Source: CAZVNZ01 sp964628515 (lineage in GTDB: Bacteria > Bacillota > Clostridia > Christensenellales > Christensenellaceae). From it: a stretch of DNA of 64,000 nucleotides. The stretch lies in the NCBI GenBank assembly GCA_964628515.1, contig CAZVNZ010000011.1, forward strand, positions 21,020 to 85,019, read 5' to 3'. Below, in pieces: positions 1 through 8,171 of the stretch (position 1 is its first letter; every line of letters begins with the position of its first letter). Both the position numbers and the translations under genes were made by a program. The notes under the pieces are model-generated. The model was not told where the DNA came from. It ran no database searches and saw nothing but the letters and a program-made list of their open reading frames with translations.

Positions 1-1
1 G

Positions 2-994
2 GCTAATGTATTATCGCAAAACGAAATAGACGAGCTGTTAAACGCCTTATCTGCCGGAGAAGATATTAGTGTAGGGAGCGAGGATGCCTCAGAACAGCAA
101 AGTGTACGTTTGTACGATTTTAGAACGGCAAATAAGTTCTATAAAGAGCAAATGCGTACCTTTAATATTATCTTTGATAACTTTGCATACCTATTATCCA
201 ACAAGCTAACAGGTTTGCTTCATACTATGTGCGAAGTGGAGGTTGTTTCCGTAGAGGAACAAATTTTCGGAGAGTTCTCAAACTCGTTGCCTTCCCCCGT
301 ATTATTAGGTATAATAGAGATGCCACCATTGCAAGGCTCGGTACTTATGGAAATTACTCCTGCCCTTGCTTATGGCTTTATTAGTAGACTATTTGGAGGT
401 GCTGCAGATTACACGGAAACAAGTAAATCTTTTACAGAAATAGAAATGTCTATAATAGAAAATATTTTGCATCAAATAATGCTTATTATACAGGAGTCTT
501 TCAGCAAAATTTTAGAAATAGAGCCTGTACTTTCAAGGATAGAAACAAGCTCTCAATTTGCGCAAATAGCCGCAATGAACGAGCCTGCCGCAATCATAAC
601 CTTAGATGCAAAATTTGACAGTATTCAAGATATGATTTCTATCTGCATACCCCATTTTTCTATTCAACCTATTTCAAAAGAATTAAATACGGGTAGCTGG
701 ACACTTGCATCCAATGTTGCGCAAAATCAAACAAGTAAAAAGGATACAATTAAACATCAATTAGATAATACATATGTAAATATGCAGGCAACCTTTAACG
801 ATACGCAAACTACTTTGCAAGAAATACTCAGCTTAAAGGTTGGAGACGTAATTTGCATTAATCATAATATAAACGAATATATAACGGTGAATGTAGAGCA
901 TATGCCTAAGTTTAAGGGTGTAATAGGAAATAATTCCCATAAATATGTTGTACAAGTAGCTAAGGTTATTAAGGAGAATGAAGGCATTGAGTAA
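2..994 (+). CDS. fliM: Flagellar motor switch protein FliM (5' end outside the window)
   Basis: FliM forms the middle of the flagellar C-ring and receives CheY-P to set rotation direction. The open frame runs from base 2 without a start, so the first codons lie off the window. The first visible residues read ANVLSQNEIDELLNAL, the N-terminal CheY-binding motif typical of FliM; a CheC-like middle domain follows (about 330 residues are visible) and then a C-terminal SpoA/FliN-like domain ending in a run of beta strands. The TTG at 110 is internal and should not be taken as the start. The last codons overlap the proposed fliY start, as expected for a coupled switch operon. Confidence 0.93.
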   Translation, partial: ANVLSQNEIDELLNALSAGEDISVGSEDASEQQSVRLYDFRTANKFYKEQMRTFNIIFDNFAYLLSNKLTGLLHTMCEVEVVSVEEQIFGEFSNSLPSPVLLGIIEMPPLQGSVLMEITPALAYGFISRLFGGAADYTETSKSFTEIEMSIIENILHQIMLIIQESFSKILEIEPVLSRIETSSQFAQIAAMNEPAAIITLDAKFDSIQDMISICIPHFSIQPISKELNTGSWTLASNVAQNQTSKKDTIKHQLDNTYVNMQATFNDTQTTLQEILSLKVGDVICINHNINEYITVNVEHMPKFKGVIGNNSHKYVVQVAKVIKENEGIE

Positions 995-2225
995 CGAAAT
1001 GATGAGCCAAGAAGAAATTGAAAGAATGCTAAGTGGTGGAGATGCCCCGGAAGAAGAACCGATTGCCACCCTTGTAGTAAGCGATTATCTTACCAAAGAC
1101 GAACAGGACGTGCTTGGAGAAGTAGGAAATATTTGTATGGGTACTTCTGCTACTACTATGTTTACTTTGCTTGGTAAGCGTGTTACTATAACTACACCTG
1201 TTATAGAAATGCACACGTTAGAAACATTATCCCAAGAGTACCCGGCGCCTATTGTAGTTGTGGAGGTTTGCTATATTGAGGGCATTACAGGCAACAACCT
1301 TTTAATACTCAAAGACTACGATGTTGCATTAATAACAAGCGTTTTACTGGGGGAAGACCCAACAGAAGTAGACGAAAACAATGTAGAATTAGACGAAATC
1401 CATCTAAGTGCCATAAGAGAGGTTATGAACCAAATGGTTGGCTCGTCCGCTACATCTTTAGCAGATATTATGGGTACGCAAATAAACATTTCTACACCCG
1501 TTGCAAAGAAAATTACAATAAAAAACGAAGATATTTCGGACGAATTTCAAGACAGAACAAAGCCCATTGTAAAAATTGGCTTTAAAATGGAAATTGAAGG
1601 GTTACTTACAAGCGAAATTATGCAAATATTGCCCCTCGATTTTGCAAAAAGCCTTGCAAAAAGGGTGCTTTCGGGAGAGACGGACGTTGTTGACGCACCT
1701 ACTCCTCAAGCAGAGCCTGTTGTGGCAGATACCGGCGGAAATATAGACGAAAGCCAAATCGCAGCTATGTTTGCGGCACAAGCTCCTCCGGAGCCTGCAC
1801 CACAGCCACAGTATGCGCCGGCGCCTCAGTATGCACCACAGCCTCAGTATGCGCCTCAACCCCAATACGCACCTGCTCCTCAACCAACTATGGTTATGGG
1901 CAATGTGGATGTTAAGGCGGCTCAATTTCCAACATTTGATACAAACTCTATGTACGCAAACAACTTAATAGCAGACAACATCAACATGATACTCGATGTA
2001 CCCATGAAGGTTACAATAGAGCTTGGAAAGGCTAAAAAGAAGATTAAAGAAATTTTGGACTTTAATACAGGTTCTGTAATAGTGCTGGATAAAATTGCAG
2101 GAGAAGCCGTGGACATACTTGTAAACGGTAAACGTATTGGAAAGGGTGAAGTAGTAGTAATAGATGAAAATTACGGCGTAAGAATAACAGAAATTAATAT
2201 TACATCTGCCATGGGGTTACTATAA
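987..2225 (+). CDS. fliY: Flagellar motor switch phosphatase FliY (CheC domain plus FliN domain)
   Basis: FliY is the Firmicutes switch protein that combines CheY-P phosphatase activity with the FliN C-ring role. The N-terminus (MSQEEIERML) resembles the CheY-binding motif of FliM. The CheC domain has both phosphatase motifs, GEVGN near residue 45 and REVMNQ near residue 145. A linker of repeated QYAP units follows (about 1795-1890), and the last 75 residues are a FliN/SpoA domain. Start choice: ATG 978 lies 1 base after the AAGGAG at 971-976, which is too close; TTG 987 sits 10 bases downstream and is preferred, with ATG 999 or 1002 as alternatives. It overlaps the end of fliM by 8 bases. 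Confidence 0.93.
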   Translation: MSNEMMSQEEIERMLSGGDAPEEEPIATLVVSDYLTKDEQDVLGEVGNICMGTSATTMFTLLGKRVTITTPVIEMHTLETLSQEYPAPIVVVEVCYIEGITGNNLLILKDYDVALITSVLLGEDPTEVDENNVELDEIHLSAIREVMNQMVGSSATSLADIMGTQINISTPVAKKITIKNEDISDEFQDRTKPIVKIGFKMEIEGLLTSEIMQILPLDFAKSLAKRVLSGETDVVDAPTPQAEPVVADTGGNIDESQIAAMFAAQAPPEPAPQPQYAPAPQYAPQPQYAPQPQYAPAPQPTMVMGNVDVKAAQFPTFDTNSMYANNLIADNINMILDVPMKVTIELGKAKKKIKEILDFNTGSVIVLDKIAGEAVDILVNGKRIGKGEVVVIDENYGVRITEINITSAMGLL

Positions 2226-2243
2226 AAAAGGTATTGACTGATT

Positions 2244-3293
2244 ATGATAAATACTAAAAGAATAAATGTTTTAGTAGTAGATGACAGCCTGTTTTTCAGA
2301 ACGGCAATTTCTACTGCTATTTCTAAAAATTCGGGGATAAACGTAATAGGTACGGCAGCAAGTGCTCACGAAGCAAGAGACAAAATACTTCAATTAAAAC
2401 CGGATGTAATGACGCTGGATGTAGAAATGCCAAAGCTAAACGGCATCGAGTTTTTAAAAATACTAATGGCGCAAAAGCCTATGCCTGTAATAATGGTTAG
2501 TGCTGTTGACGGCATAGTTTTTGATGCCCTAAGGGCAGGAGCGGTGGATTTTGTAGAAAAACCTTCCTCCGGCAATACGGATTTAATGAATTCCTTTGGA
2601 AACGAGTTGGTATCAAAAATACTTATTGCGGCTAACGCACAACTTAAAGGCTCGTACAATACAGGGCATACACCCCCCAAAACTCCTCATTTAGCTGCCA
2701 CGCAACTAATAAAAAATGTAAGCACAAGGGGTATAATTGCTCTTGGTGCGTCCACAGGGGGCACAGAGGCTACAAGCGCAATTTTAAAACAACTACCGTC
2801 AAATATACCGGGTATGGTAATTACCCAGCATATGCCACCTGTCTTTACTAAAATGTACGCCCAACGTTTAAATAACGAAAGCAAGCTAACGGTAAAAGAA
2901 GGGGCAGAGGGGGATGTAATTTTACCGGGAACGGCATTTGTAGCCCCCGGCGATAAACATATGACAGTCCTAAAACGTGGAGAGCAATATGTAATTCACT
3001 GTTACTTAGGAGAAAAGGTAAGCGGACATTGTCCTTCTGTAGATGTGCTCTTTGATTCTGTGGCTAAATACGCAAATAAAGATTTTGTGGGAATACTCCT
3101 TACAGGAATGGGCTCGGACGGGGCAAAAGGGCTGTTGCAATTAAAAAACAAAGGCGCTTTTACCATAGGACAGGACGAAAAATCCTCCGTTGTATACGGT
3201 ATGCCCATGGTTGCGGCAAAATTAGGTGCAGTTACTAAGCAAAGCGCTTTAGAAAACATACCCTCCGTACTTTTAAATTATTTAAAAAAATAA
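2244..3293 (+). CDS. cheB: Chemotaxis response regulator protein-glutamate methylesterase CheB
   Basis: CheB demethylates and deamidates chemoreceptor glutamates during adaptation. The N-terminal receiver has the acidic pair D13-D14, phospho-acceptor D59 in LDVEMP and K107 in VEKP. The C-terminal methylesterase domain has the catalytic triad S170 (GASTGG), H196 (TQHMPP) and D292 (GMGSDGAKG). Length (349 aa) is normal. It follows fliY by 18 bases, probably in the same transcript. The ribosome site is weak (AAAAGG, about 12 bases from the ATG). The partner methyltransferase CheR is 9 kb downstream; no cheA is present in the window. Confidence 0.95.
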   Translation: MINTKRINVLVVDDSLFFRTAISTAISKNSGINVIGTAASAHEARDKILQLKPDVMTLDVEMPKLNGIEFLKILMAQKPMPVIMVSAVDGIVFDALRAGAVDFVEKPSSGNTDLMNSFGNELVSKILIAANAQLKGSYNTGHTPPKTPHLAATQLIKNVSTRGIIALGASTGGTEATSAILKQLPSNIPGMVITQHMPPVFTKMYAQRLNNESKLTVKEGAEGDVILPGTAFVAPGDKHMTVLKRGEQYVIHCYLGEKVSGHCPSVDVLFDSVAKYANKDFVGILLTGMGSDGAKGLLQLKNKGAFTIGQDEKSSVVYGMPMVAAKLGAVTKQSALENIPSVLLNYLKK

Positions 3294-3319
3294 ATATAAT
3301 TATGTAGGCAGGTAATACA

Positions 3320-4276
3320 ATGATTGAAAATCTTTTAGCAATAAGTGAACCGTGGTTACAATATGCAATCAGAATAAATATTCTAAAGGAAAATAAAAAA
3401 GATTTACACCATCTAAAGGATGAAGTGTTGAAAGATAGTAAAATTTCAACCTATCTTAAAGACATTACTAACTTCCACAACATTATAGTAAAAAACCATA
3501 AAGACCCGGATTTATCAATACACAAACTGTTATTTTTGCTTGATATTGGGCTTGAGACACCCGAAATCCAAAGTGCAATTAAACAGATAATAAGCCACAA
3601 AGACAAGCACGGTGTATATCAGTCAAAGACAAACATTCCTATTCATTACGGTGGTAGGGGAGAGGTTGTTTTTGGTTGGTGCTTGTGCGATGCTCCGCTA
3701 CTGCTGACCGCATTAGTAAAAGCAAAGGCAGATTACAGGCAACATATAGAGCAGGGCGTAAAATATTTATTAAGCCTGTATGAAAAACAAGGATTTCCTT
3801 GCAGGGTATCCGAAGAACACGGTTCGTTTCGAGGGCCGGGACGCAAAAATGATTGTTGCCCTTATGCAACGCTTATTATGCTAAAGCTATTATCGGAGAT
3901 TGATGAATACCGAAACTGCCATATTATTAAGGAGGGAACGGAGGTCATACTGTCTTTATGGGAAAATAGCACAAAAAAGCATCCGTATATGTTTTATATG
4001 GGCACGGATTTTCGCAAACTGAAAGCGCCTGCCATATGGTACGACATTGTAAGTGTTGCCGATTTGTTAAGCAGATTTGATTTTGTACAAGCAGATTTTC
4101 GATTTAGGGAAATGATAGAAGTGATACGAGGCAAACAGAACGCAGATGGTATGTTTACTCCCGAATCTGTGTACCAAAGATCCAAAGGTTGGGATTTCGG
4201 ACAAAAGAAAAATGTGTCCCCTTACTTGTCATATTTATGTATACGACTACTAAAACGGGTAGATATGATGCATTAA
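3320..4276 (+). CDS. Alpha/alpha-toroid (prenyltransferase/squalene-cyclase-like) protein of unknown role
   Basis: This 318-residue soluble protein has no signal peptide or membrane segment. It contains a series of helical-hairpin repeats resembling terpenoid-cyclase or prenyltransferase toroids: tracts such as GVKYLLSLYEKQGFPC, GTEVILSLWEN and GKQNADGMFTPES have the spacing of those repeats. Conserved-looking His, Cys and Trp residues lie in GGRGEVVFGWCLCDAP and GRKNDCCPYATL. Similar clostridial proteins are often annotated as squalene-cyclase-like or mislabelled as nitrogen-fixation proteins; I recall no proven function. It starts 26 bases after cheB with a modest AGG site, so it looks like the last gene of the fliM-fliY-cheB transcript. 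No DxDD cyclase motif is visible, so catalysis on isoprenoids is uncertain. Confidence 0.6.
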   Translation: MIENLLAISEPWLQYAIRINILKENKKDLHHLKDEVLKDSKISTYLKDITNFHNIIVKNHKDPDLSIHKLLFLLDIGLETPEIQSAIKQIISHKDKHGVYQSKTNIPIHYGGRGEVVFGWCLCDAPLLLTALVKAKADYRQHIEQGVKYLLSLYEKQGFPCRVSEEHGSFRGPGRKNDCCPYATLIMLKLLSEIDEYRNCHIIKEGTEVILSLWENSTKKHPYMFYMGTDFRKLKAPAIWYDIVSVADLLSRFDFVQADFRFREMIEVIRGKQNADGMFTPESVYQRSKGWDFGQKKNVSPYLSYLCIRLLKRVDMMH

Positions 4277-4297
4277 TACTGTAAAATAAGGCAAAAC

Positions 4298-4594
4298 CTA
4301 AAATTTAAGCTTACCTTTATACTCTCCGTCTTTTTTGCTAATATAAACCAAAATTTGCGCAACAGCCTCATAAAGTTTTTGAGGAATGGCGTCGCCTACG
4401 GAAAGTTGGGTTAAAAGCTCTGTCATTGCGGCATCTTCCACAATGGGTATACTGTTTTCCATTGCCTTTTCCACAATTTTTTCCGCAACATGCCCAAGCC
4501 CTATGGCGGTTACAATAGGAGCATCACCATCTTCGGGATTATATTTCAGCGCCGCCGCTTTTTTGTCTTTAACACCTTTTATAACTTCGCTCAT
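4298..4594 (-). CDS. FlhB C-terminal-domain homologue (FlhX/YlqH type)
   Basis: This 98-residue protein matches the cytoplasmic C-terminal domain of the flagellar export gate protein FlhB/YscU without the membrane part. The core ALKYNPEDGDAPIVTAIG and GHVAEKIVEKAMENSIPIVED follow the FlhB pattern, but the NPTH self-cleavage motif is replaced by NPEDGD, so autocleavage is not expected. Small stand-alone paralogues of this kind (YlqH in Bacillus) sit beside a FliK-like gene, as here. The gene follows the FliK-like frame by 3 bases on the minus strand and runs toward the end of the toroid gene. Likely an export-apparatus accessory protein. Confidence 0.85.
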   Translation of the reverse strand: MSEVIKGVKDKKAAALKYNPEDGDAPIVTAIGLGHVAEKIVEKAMENSIPIVEDAAMTELLTQLSVGDAIPQKLYEAVAQILVYISKKDGEYKGKLKF

Positions 4595-4597
4595 AAA

Positions 4598-6448
4598 TTA
4601 TACTTGAATATCAATTCCGCTTAACACAACCCTTTGTTCTTCGTTTAGGATTTTTTGTGCATTAAGGGGAGTTGTTGCCTCCTCTATTATTTTTACTTCT
4701 ATACTTTTAACGTCAAAACTAACTTCTTTTAGGGATTCTTTAAGTTCCTGGGCACTTTTTTCCATATAGTTTTTGATTTTATCGTTATCCACACGTAATT
4801 CTAAGTTTAAATCTTTGTCCATAGAACGCATAACCGTCTCTATTCGTCCCATATTTTGCGTTTCAAGGGCAATTAGTACCGTTACATTTGTTTTATCATT
4901 TAAATCCGAGCCTTTGTTTTTCTCAAACACGAATAACTCCGCAGAATTTTTTTGGTTTTTATATTCAAAGGGGATTTGGCAGTAGTAAAAATTGTCAAAA
5001 GTATTGGCTACTACCGCTTGGGCAAGAACATTATCCGCACGAGCGGTAGCCGTTGTACCTGCCTCTGTGCCGATTTTTGCCGCATTTCCCTTTATATTTG
5101 AAAGTAAATCCAACTGGTTTTTAATGCTTTCGTGTATAGGATTGGCCACACCCTCACTTTGAAGGGGAGCAAACAGTTTATTTATAGCACCAAGCAACTT
5201 AACGGCGGCGGTTAGGGGAGTATCCGAATTTTGCGGAATGCTGGAAGCTACGGTGGGGGTTGTATTTACGTTTTTAGCATCTAAAGGTGTGGACGATGCT
5301 TGGCTTTTAACGGGCGCCGTAGAGTTTTCTACAACTTTAGGCTGTGCCGTTTGCCCGTTTGCATCTGCTTTTTGAGCAATGCTGACACTTCCTTTGTCTG
5401 CACCTGCATTTACAGATGCTTTCGCGTCCGTAGTATTTTGGGCTGTGGGTTGTGCCTGTTCTTTAATTTGCGGTGTCTCGGTATTTGTTTGAGTAGGCGC
5501 ATTTTGCGTGGTTTGTGTGTTTTGAGAAATTTGCCCTTCTTGTTTAGGTGATGCCGTATTTTGAGGGTTGGTGGTAGTAGTAGGCTCAGAAACTTCCTTT
5601 GCTTGTGTAAAAGCAGCGGTTAAAAGGGCTATTGCCTCTTGCTTTGCCGGTATATTGGAGTTATTTACAAAGTTTTTTATGGCAGTCTTGCCTTCCTCTA
5701 AAGACATTCCCGAAAGGCTGTCCATAAAACTCGTAAAATTAGGAGAAGATACAATTTCTGTGGGTAGCCCGGCGCCTTTGGCATTGGAAAACAGAGTGGA
5801 CACAAAAGCGTTGGTAAATACCTTTGCATTTCCTGCACTGTTTGCTAAATTAAGATTTAAACTCTCCTTAGCAAATTGGGTAAGCATTTGCAAGTCGTTT
5901 GAAAAGGCTTTAGGATTTTGGATGATTTGCATTAGTGCGTTAATATTTTTTTCTGTGGGTGCAATATCGTTTGCCGCCATAAAGGTAGCAAGTTTACCGT
6001 CCAAATCGGGAAACTGAGTGGCTATTTTACCTAAATTGGCTATGTTTTTTGCGGTGGGCAAAAACCCGTCATTTTGCAAAATTTGGGCTAATCTAATATT
6101 AGCCGCCGATGGCTCTACGCCCATTCTAAGCAAAGATGCTTCCATATTGTTTACATTTAGCCCAATAGGCGCATTGTTTACGGCAACCAATTTTAAAGCC
6201 ACATTTTTATCACCCTGAGCGGTAAGCATTAACTGCAAGTTATCTCCTGCTTTTACGGTGCCGTCTGCGGCAAACTCTGCCTTAATTATACTGCCGTCTT
6301 GGGTTTTTAAAATAACTTCGTTACCGCTGACATCTAATACCTTGGCATTAACCATATCTCCTTGTTGCATTCCGGAAAAAACCTTGCCCTCCGAAGTACC
6401 CTTAGAGATAATAGGTACATTAACCTGTACTATACCCTCTACTCGCAC
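4598..6448 (-). CDS. FliK-like flagellar hook-length control protein (YlqG-like)
   Basis: A 616-residue protein with three parts: an N-terminal beta-rich domain (MNAKVLDVSGNEVILKTQDG-type strands), a helical region, and a low-complexity Gln/Thr/Pro-rich linker (about residues 290-400), ending in a conserved C-terminal domain with NVTVLIALETQNMGRIETVM. This architecture fits FliK-like proteins, which measure hook length and switch export specificity. The open frame can be extended to 6622, but GTG 6448 with AAGGAG 9 bases upstream is the best start; the extension is an AT-rich intergenic translation. It pairs with the FlhB-like gene 3 bases downstream, supporting an export-related role. Confidence 0.75.
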   Translation of the reverse strand: MRVEGIVQVNVPIISKGTSEGKVFSGMQQGDMVNAKVLDVSGNEVILKTQDGSIIKAEFAADGTVKAGDNLQLMLTAQGDKNVALKLVAVNNAPIGLNVNNMEASLLRMGVEPSAANIRLAQILQNDGFLPTAKNIANLGKIATQFPDLDGKLATFMAANDIAPTEKNINALMQIIQNPKAFSNDLQMLTQFAKESLNLNLANSAGNAKVFTNAFVSTLFSNAKGAGLPTEIVSSPNFTSFMDSLSGMSLEEGKTAIKNFVNNSNIPAKQEAIALLTAAFTQAKEVSEPTTTTNPQNTASPKQEGQISQNTQTTQNAPTQTNTETPQIKEQAQPTAQNTTDAKASVNAGADKGSVSIAQKADANGQTAQPKVVENSTAPVKSQASSTPLDAKNVNTTPTVASSIPQNSDTPLTAAVKLLGAINKLFAPLQSEGVANPIHESIKNQLDLLSNIKGNAAKIGTEAGTTATARADNVLAQAVVANTFDNFYYCQIPFEYKNQKNSAELFVFEKNKGSDLNDKTNVTVLIALETQNMGRIETVMRSMDKDLNLELRVDNDKIKNYMEKSAQELKESLKEVSFDVKSIEVKIIEEATTPLNAQKILNEEQRVVLSGIDIQV

Positions 6449-6609
6449 AAAACTATTCTCCTTAGTCTTTATTTTTTTTATTATAACCCATAAAAAAAAT
6501 TTTTTCCATAAAAAAACATAAAAACTTGCGGTTATTATCTTAATATTATATAATAAATATAAAAATAAAATATTACTTGAAAAAAACAGTTTTTTTAATA
6601 AAAAAATGC

Positions 6610-6636
6610 TAATTATTTGCAAGTTGTTTACGATAA
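6610..6636 (+). promoter_or_regulatory. Sigma-28-like promoter for the CheY-like gene
   Basis: TAAT and TACGATAA are separated by 15 bases, close to the flagellar sigma-28 consensus TAAA-N15-GCCGATAA. The downstream TTTACGATA...ATAAGATAGGGA block is nearly repeated upstream of fliD at 8114-8139. The predicted transcript start is near 6643, leaving a very short leader before the AGGGAG ribosome site. Confidence 0.45.
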
Positions 6637-6658
6637 ATATAAGATAGGGAGTGTTTTT

Positions 6659-7027
6659 GTGGCAAAAGTATTAATAGTTGACGATTCTGATTTTCTTAGG
6701 CTGGTTTTAAGACGTATGCTTGAAAAACATGGATTTGAAGTTATTGGCGAAGCGGCAGATGGGCAAAAAGGTATAGAAATGTGCGTTGCACTAAATCCGG
6801 ATATTGTAACTTTGGATGTAAATATGCCTGTAATGAGCGGAGACGAAGCTCTAAAGCACATTACTGCGCTAATGCCTAAAATAAAAGTTGTAATGGTTTC
6901 CGCTTTAAGTCAGATGTGGATGCAAAATCTGGCTAAAGAAGAGGGTGCTGTTGCATTTATTGTAAAACCTTATAAAGAGGAAAACATTGTTTCTACTTTA
7001 AAGGATGTTGCAGGAGGTTTGGCGTGA
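6659..7027 (+). CDS. CheY-like single-domain response regulator
   Basis: A 122-residue receiver domain with D8-D9, phospho-acceptor D53 (TLDVNMP), S81 in MVSAL and K103 in VKP, so it is a complete phosphorylatable receiver. It has no output domain and is likely a CheY that binds FliM or FliY. GTG 6659 has AGGGAG 7 bases upstream; the frame could be extended to 6617 but that part is leader. The stop overlaps the next gene's GTG by 4 bases. It may be cheY itself or a paralogue, since other CheY genes could lie elsewhere. Confidence 0.88.
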   Translation: MAKVLIVDDSDFLRLVLRRMLEKHGFEVIGEAADGQKGIEMCVALNPDIVTLDVNMPVMSGDEALKHITALMPKIKVVMVSALSQMWMQNLAKEEGAVAFIVKPYKEENIVSTLKDVAGGLA

Positions 7028-8076
7028 GCAATATTAACCCGATAAATAATTTTTATCCTACTAATAACAACCCAAACAGAACAAACAATAATCTAAATAC
7101 AAACCAATTTGCATTACTGCTTAACTCTATGTTAAATAACAGTGCGGCATCTATCGGTAACTTTTCGGATACGAGCAATAATATAGGCTCTAACAACTCC
7201 GATTTATTTAATATGGGCAATATGGGCAGTTTAGGAGATTTAGGCAGTTTGGGCTTGCTTGGCAACTCTAACGGCTTAGGTGCTCTCCTTGGCGGTGGAG
7301 GAAGCGGTAGTCCCTCCTCCTTACTTGGAGGAGGGCAAAGTAACGGTACGGACAACAGTATGGTTACTATGCTGTTAATGCTACTTTTACAGCAAAGCCA
7401 AAATAACAACAACAATGCAAATAATTCGCTATTAAACAATGCGGTGCAAAATTGTCAACATTTATTTGCAAATAATGGCAACGGTGCAAATGCACAAAAT
7501 TACACCATACCCGAAGAGTCGGCTAAGGAGGCAAACCCAAGGCTTACAAGCATAATGGGAGAGCGCAGTCCTCAAGCCTATAAAAGCATAATAGAACAAT
7601 TTAATGTAGAAACAAACGGTAGATACACCACAAACAAACAGGGTGTAGGAGACGTTTACGACAATATTTTTACTTGGGATGTCACAAAGGCAATGGGTGC
7701 GGAAATTCCTCATTATATAAGTGAAAAAACAAGCGACCCTGCACTAAGCACAGACGAGGGCATAGCAGAGCTTGACGCAAACGATACTAACGACTGGCTA
7801 AATATTCACGGCAGTAGATTTGGTTGGCAAAAGGTAAGCGCAAGCGAAGCCCAGGCCTATGCCAATTTAGGAATGCCTGCCGTTACATCTTACAAAAACT
7901 TAGATGGTGGCAGTGGGCAGTTGCAGGTAGTTACGCCGTCTCAAGACGGCAAATACGACGAGCAAAAGGGTGTAACAATAGCTCAAGCAGGGAGTAATTC
8001 CTACAATTACGCACACATAACCAAAGTGTTTGGGGACGGCAGATTAAATCAAGTGGAATATTTTGTGCATATTTAG
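7024..8076 (+). CDS. Asn-rich protein with an endolysin-like C-terminal domain lacking catalytic residues
   Basis: The 350 residues have two parts. Residues 1-160 are Asn/Gly/Leu-rich low complexity with a short hydrophobic stretch (113-123). Residues 195-350 resemble a cysteine-type peptidoglycan hydrolase domain found in phage and bacterial lysins: NIFTWDVTKAMGAEIPHY, WLNIHGSRFGWQKVSASEAQ and VTIAQAGS match the pattern I recall (CNIFVWDVTKAMGAEIPHW; GGIGHIAMVRP). The position of the catalytic Cys is D213 and the His position appears as Q299, so activity is probably lost. It overlaps the CheY-like gene by 4 bases and precedes fliD, suggesting a structural or wall-binding role at the flagellum. 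The family match is from memory. Confidence 0.6.
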   Translation: MSNINPINNFYPTNNNPNRTNNNLNTNQFALLLNSMLNNSAASIGNFSDTSNNIGSNNSDLFNMGNMGSLGDLGSLGLLGNSNGLGALLGGGGSGSPSSLLGGGQSNGTDNSMVTMLLMLLLQQSQNNNNNANNSLLNNAVQNCQHLFANNGNGANAQNYTIPEESAKEANPRLTSIMGERSPQAYKSIIEQFNVETNGRYTTNKQGVGDVYDNIFTWDVTKAMGAEIPHYISEKTSDPALSTDEGIAELDANDTNDWLNIHGSRFGWQKVSASEAQAYANLGMPAVTSYKNLDGGSGQLQVVTPSQDGKYDEQKGVTIAQAGSNSYNYAHITKVFGDGRLNQVEYFVHI

Positions 8077-8097
8077 TCAAATATTTATAAAAAAGGC

Positions 8098-8124
8098 TAA
8101 AGTATTTACAATTATTTACGATAC
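8098..8124 (+). promoter_or_regulatory. Sigma-28-like promoter for fliD
   Basis: TAAA and TACGATAC are separated by exactly 15 bases, matching the spacing and most positions of TAAA-N15-GCCGATAA. Bases 8114-8139 closely repeat the block at 6626-6650. The transcript would start near 8131, about 40 bases before the fliD ATG. Confidence 0.55.
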
Positions 8125-8171
8125 AAATAAAGACAGGGATGTCAATTATTAAATACATGAGGTGATGAAAG

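Noticed and set aside
6449..6622. An N-terminal extension of the FliK-like protein with hydrophobic residues
   Set aside because: It is translation of an AT-rich spacer; GTG 6448 has a well-placed ribosome site.
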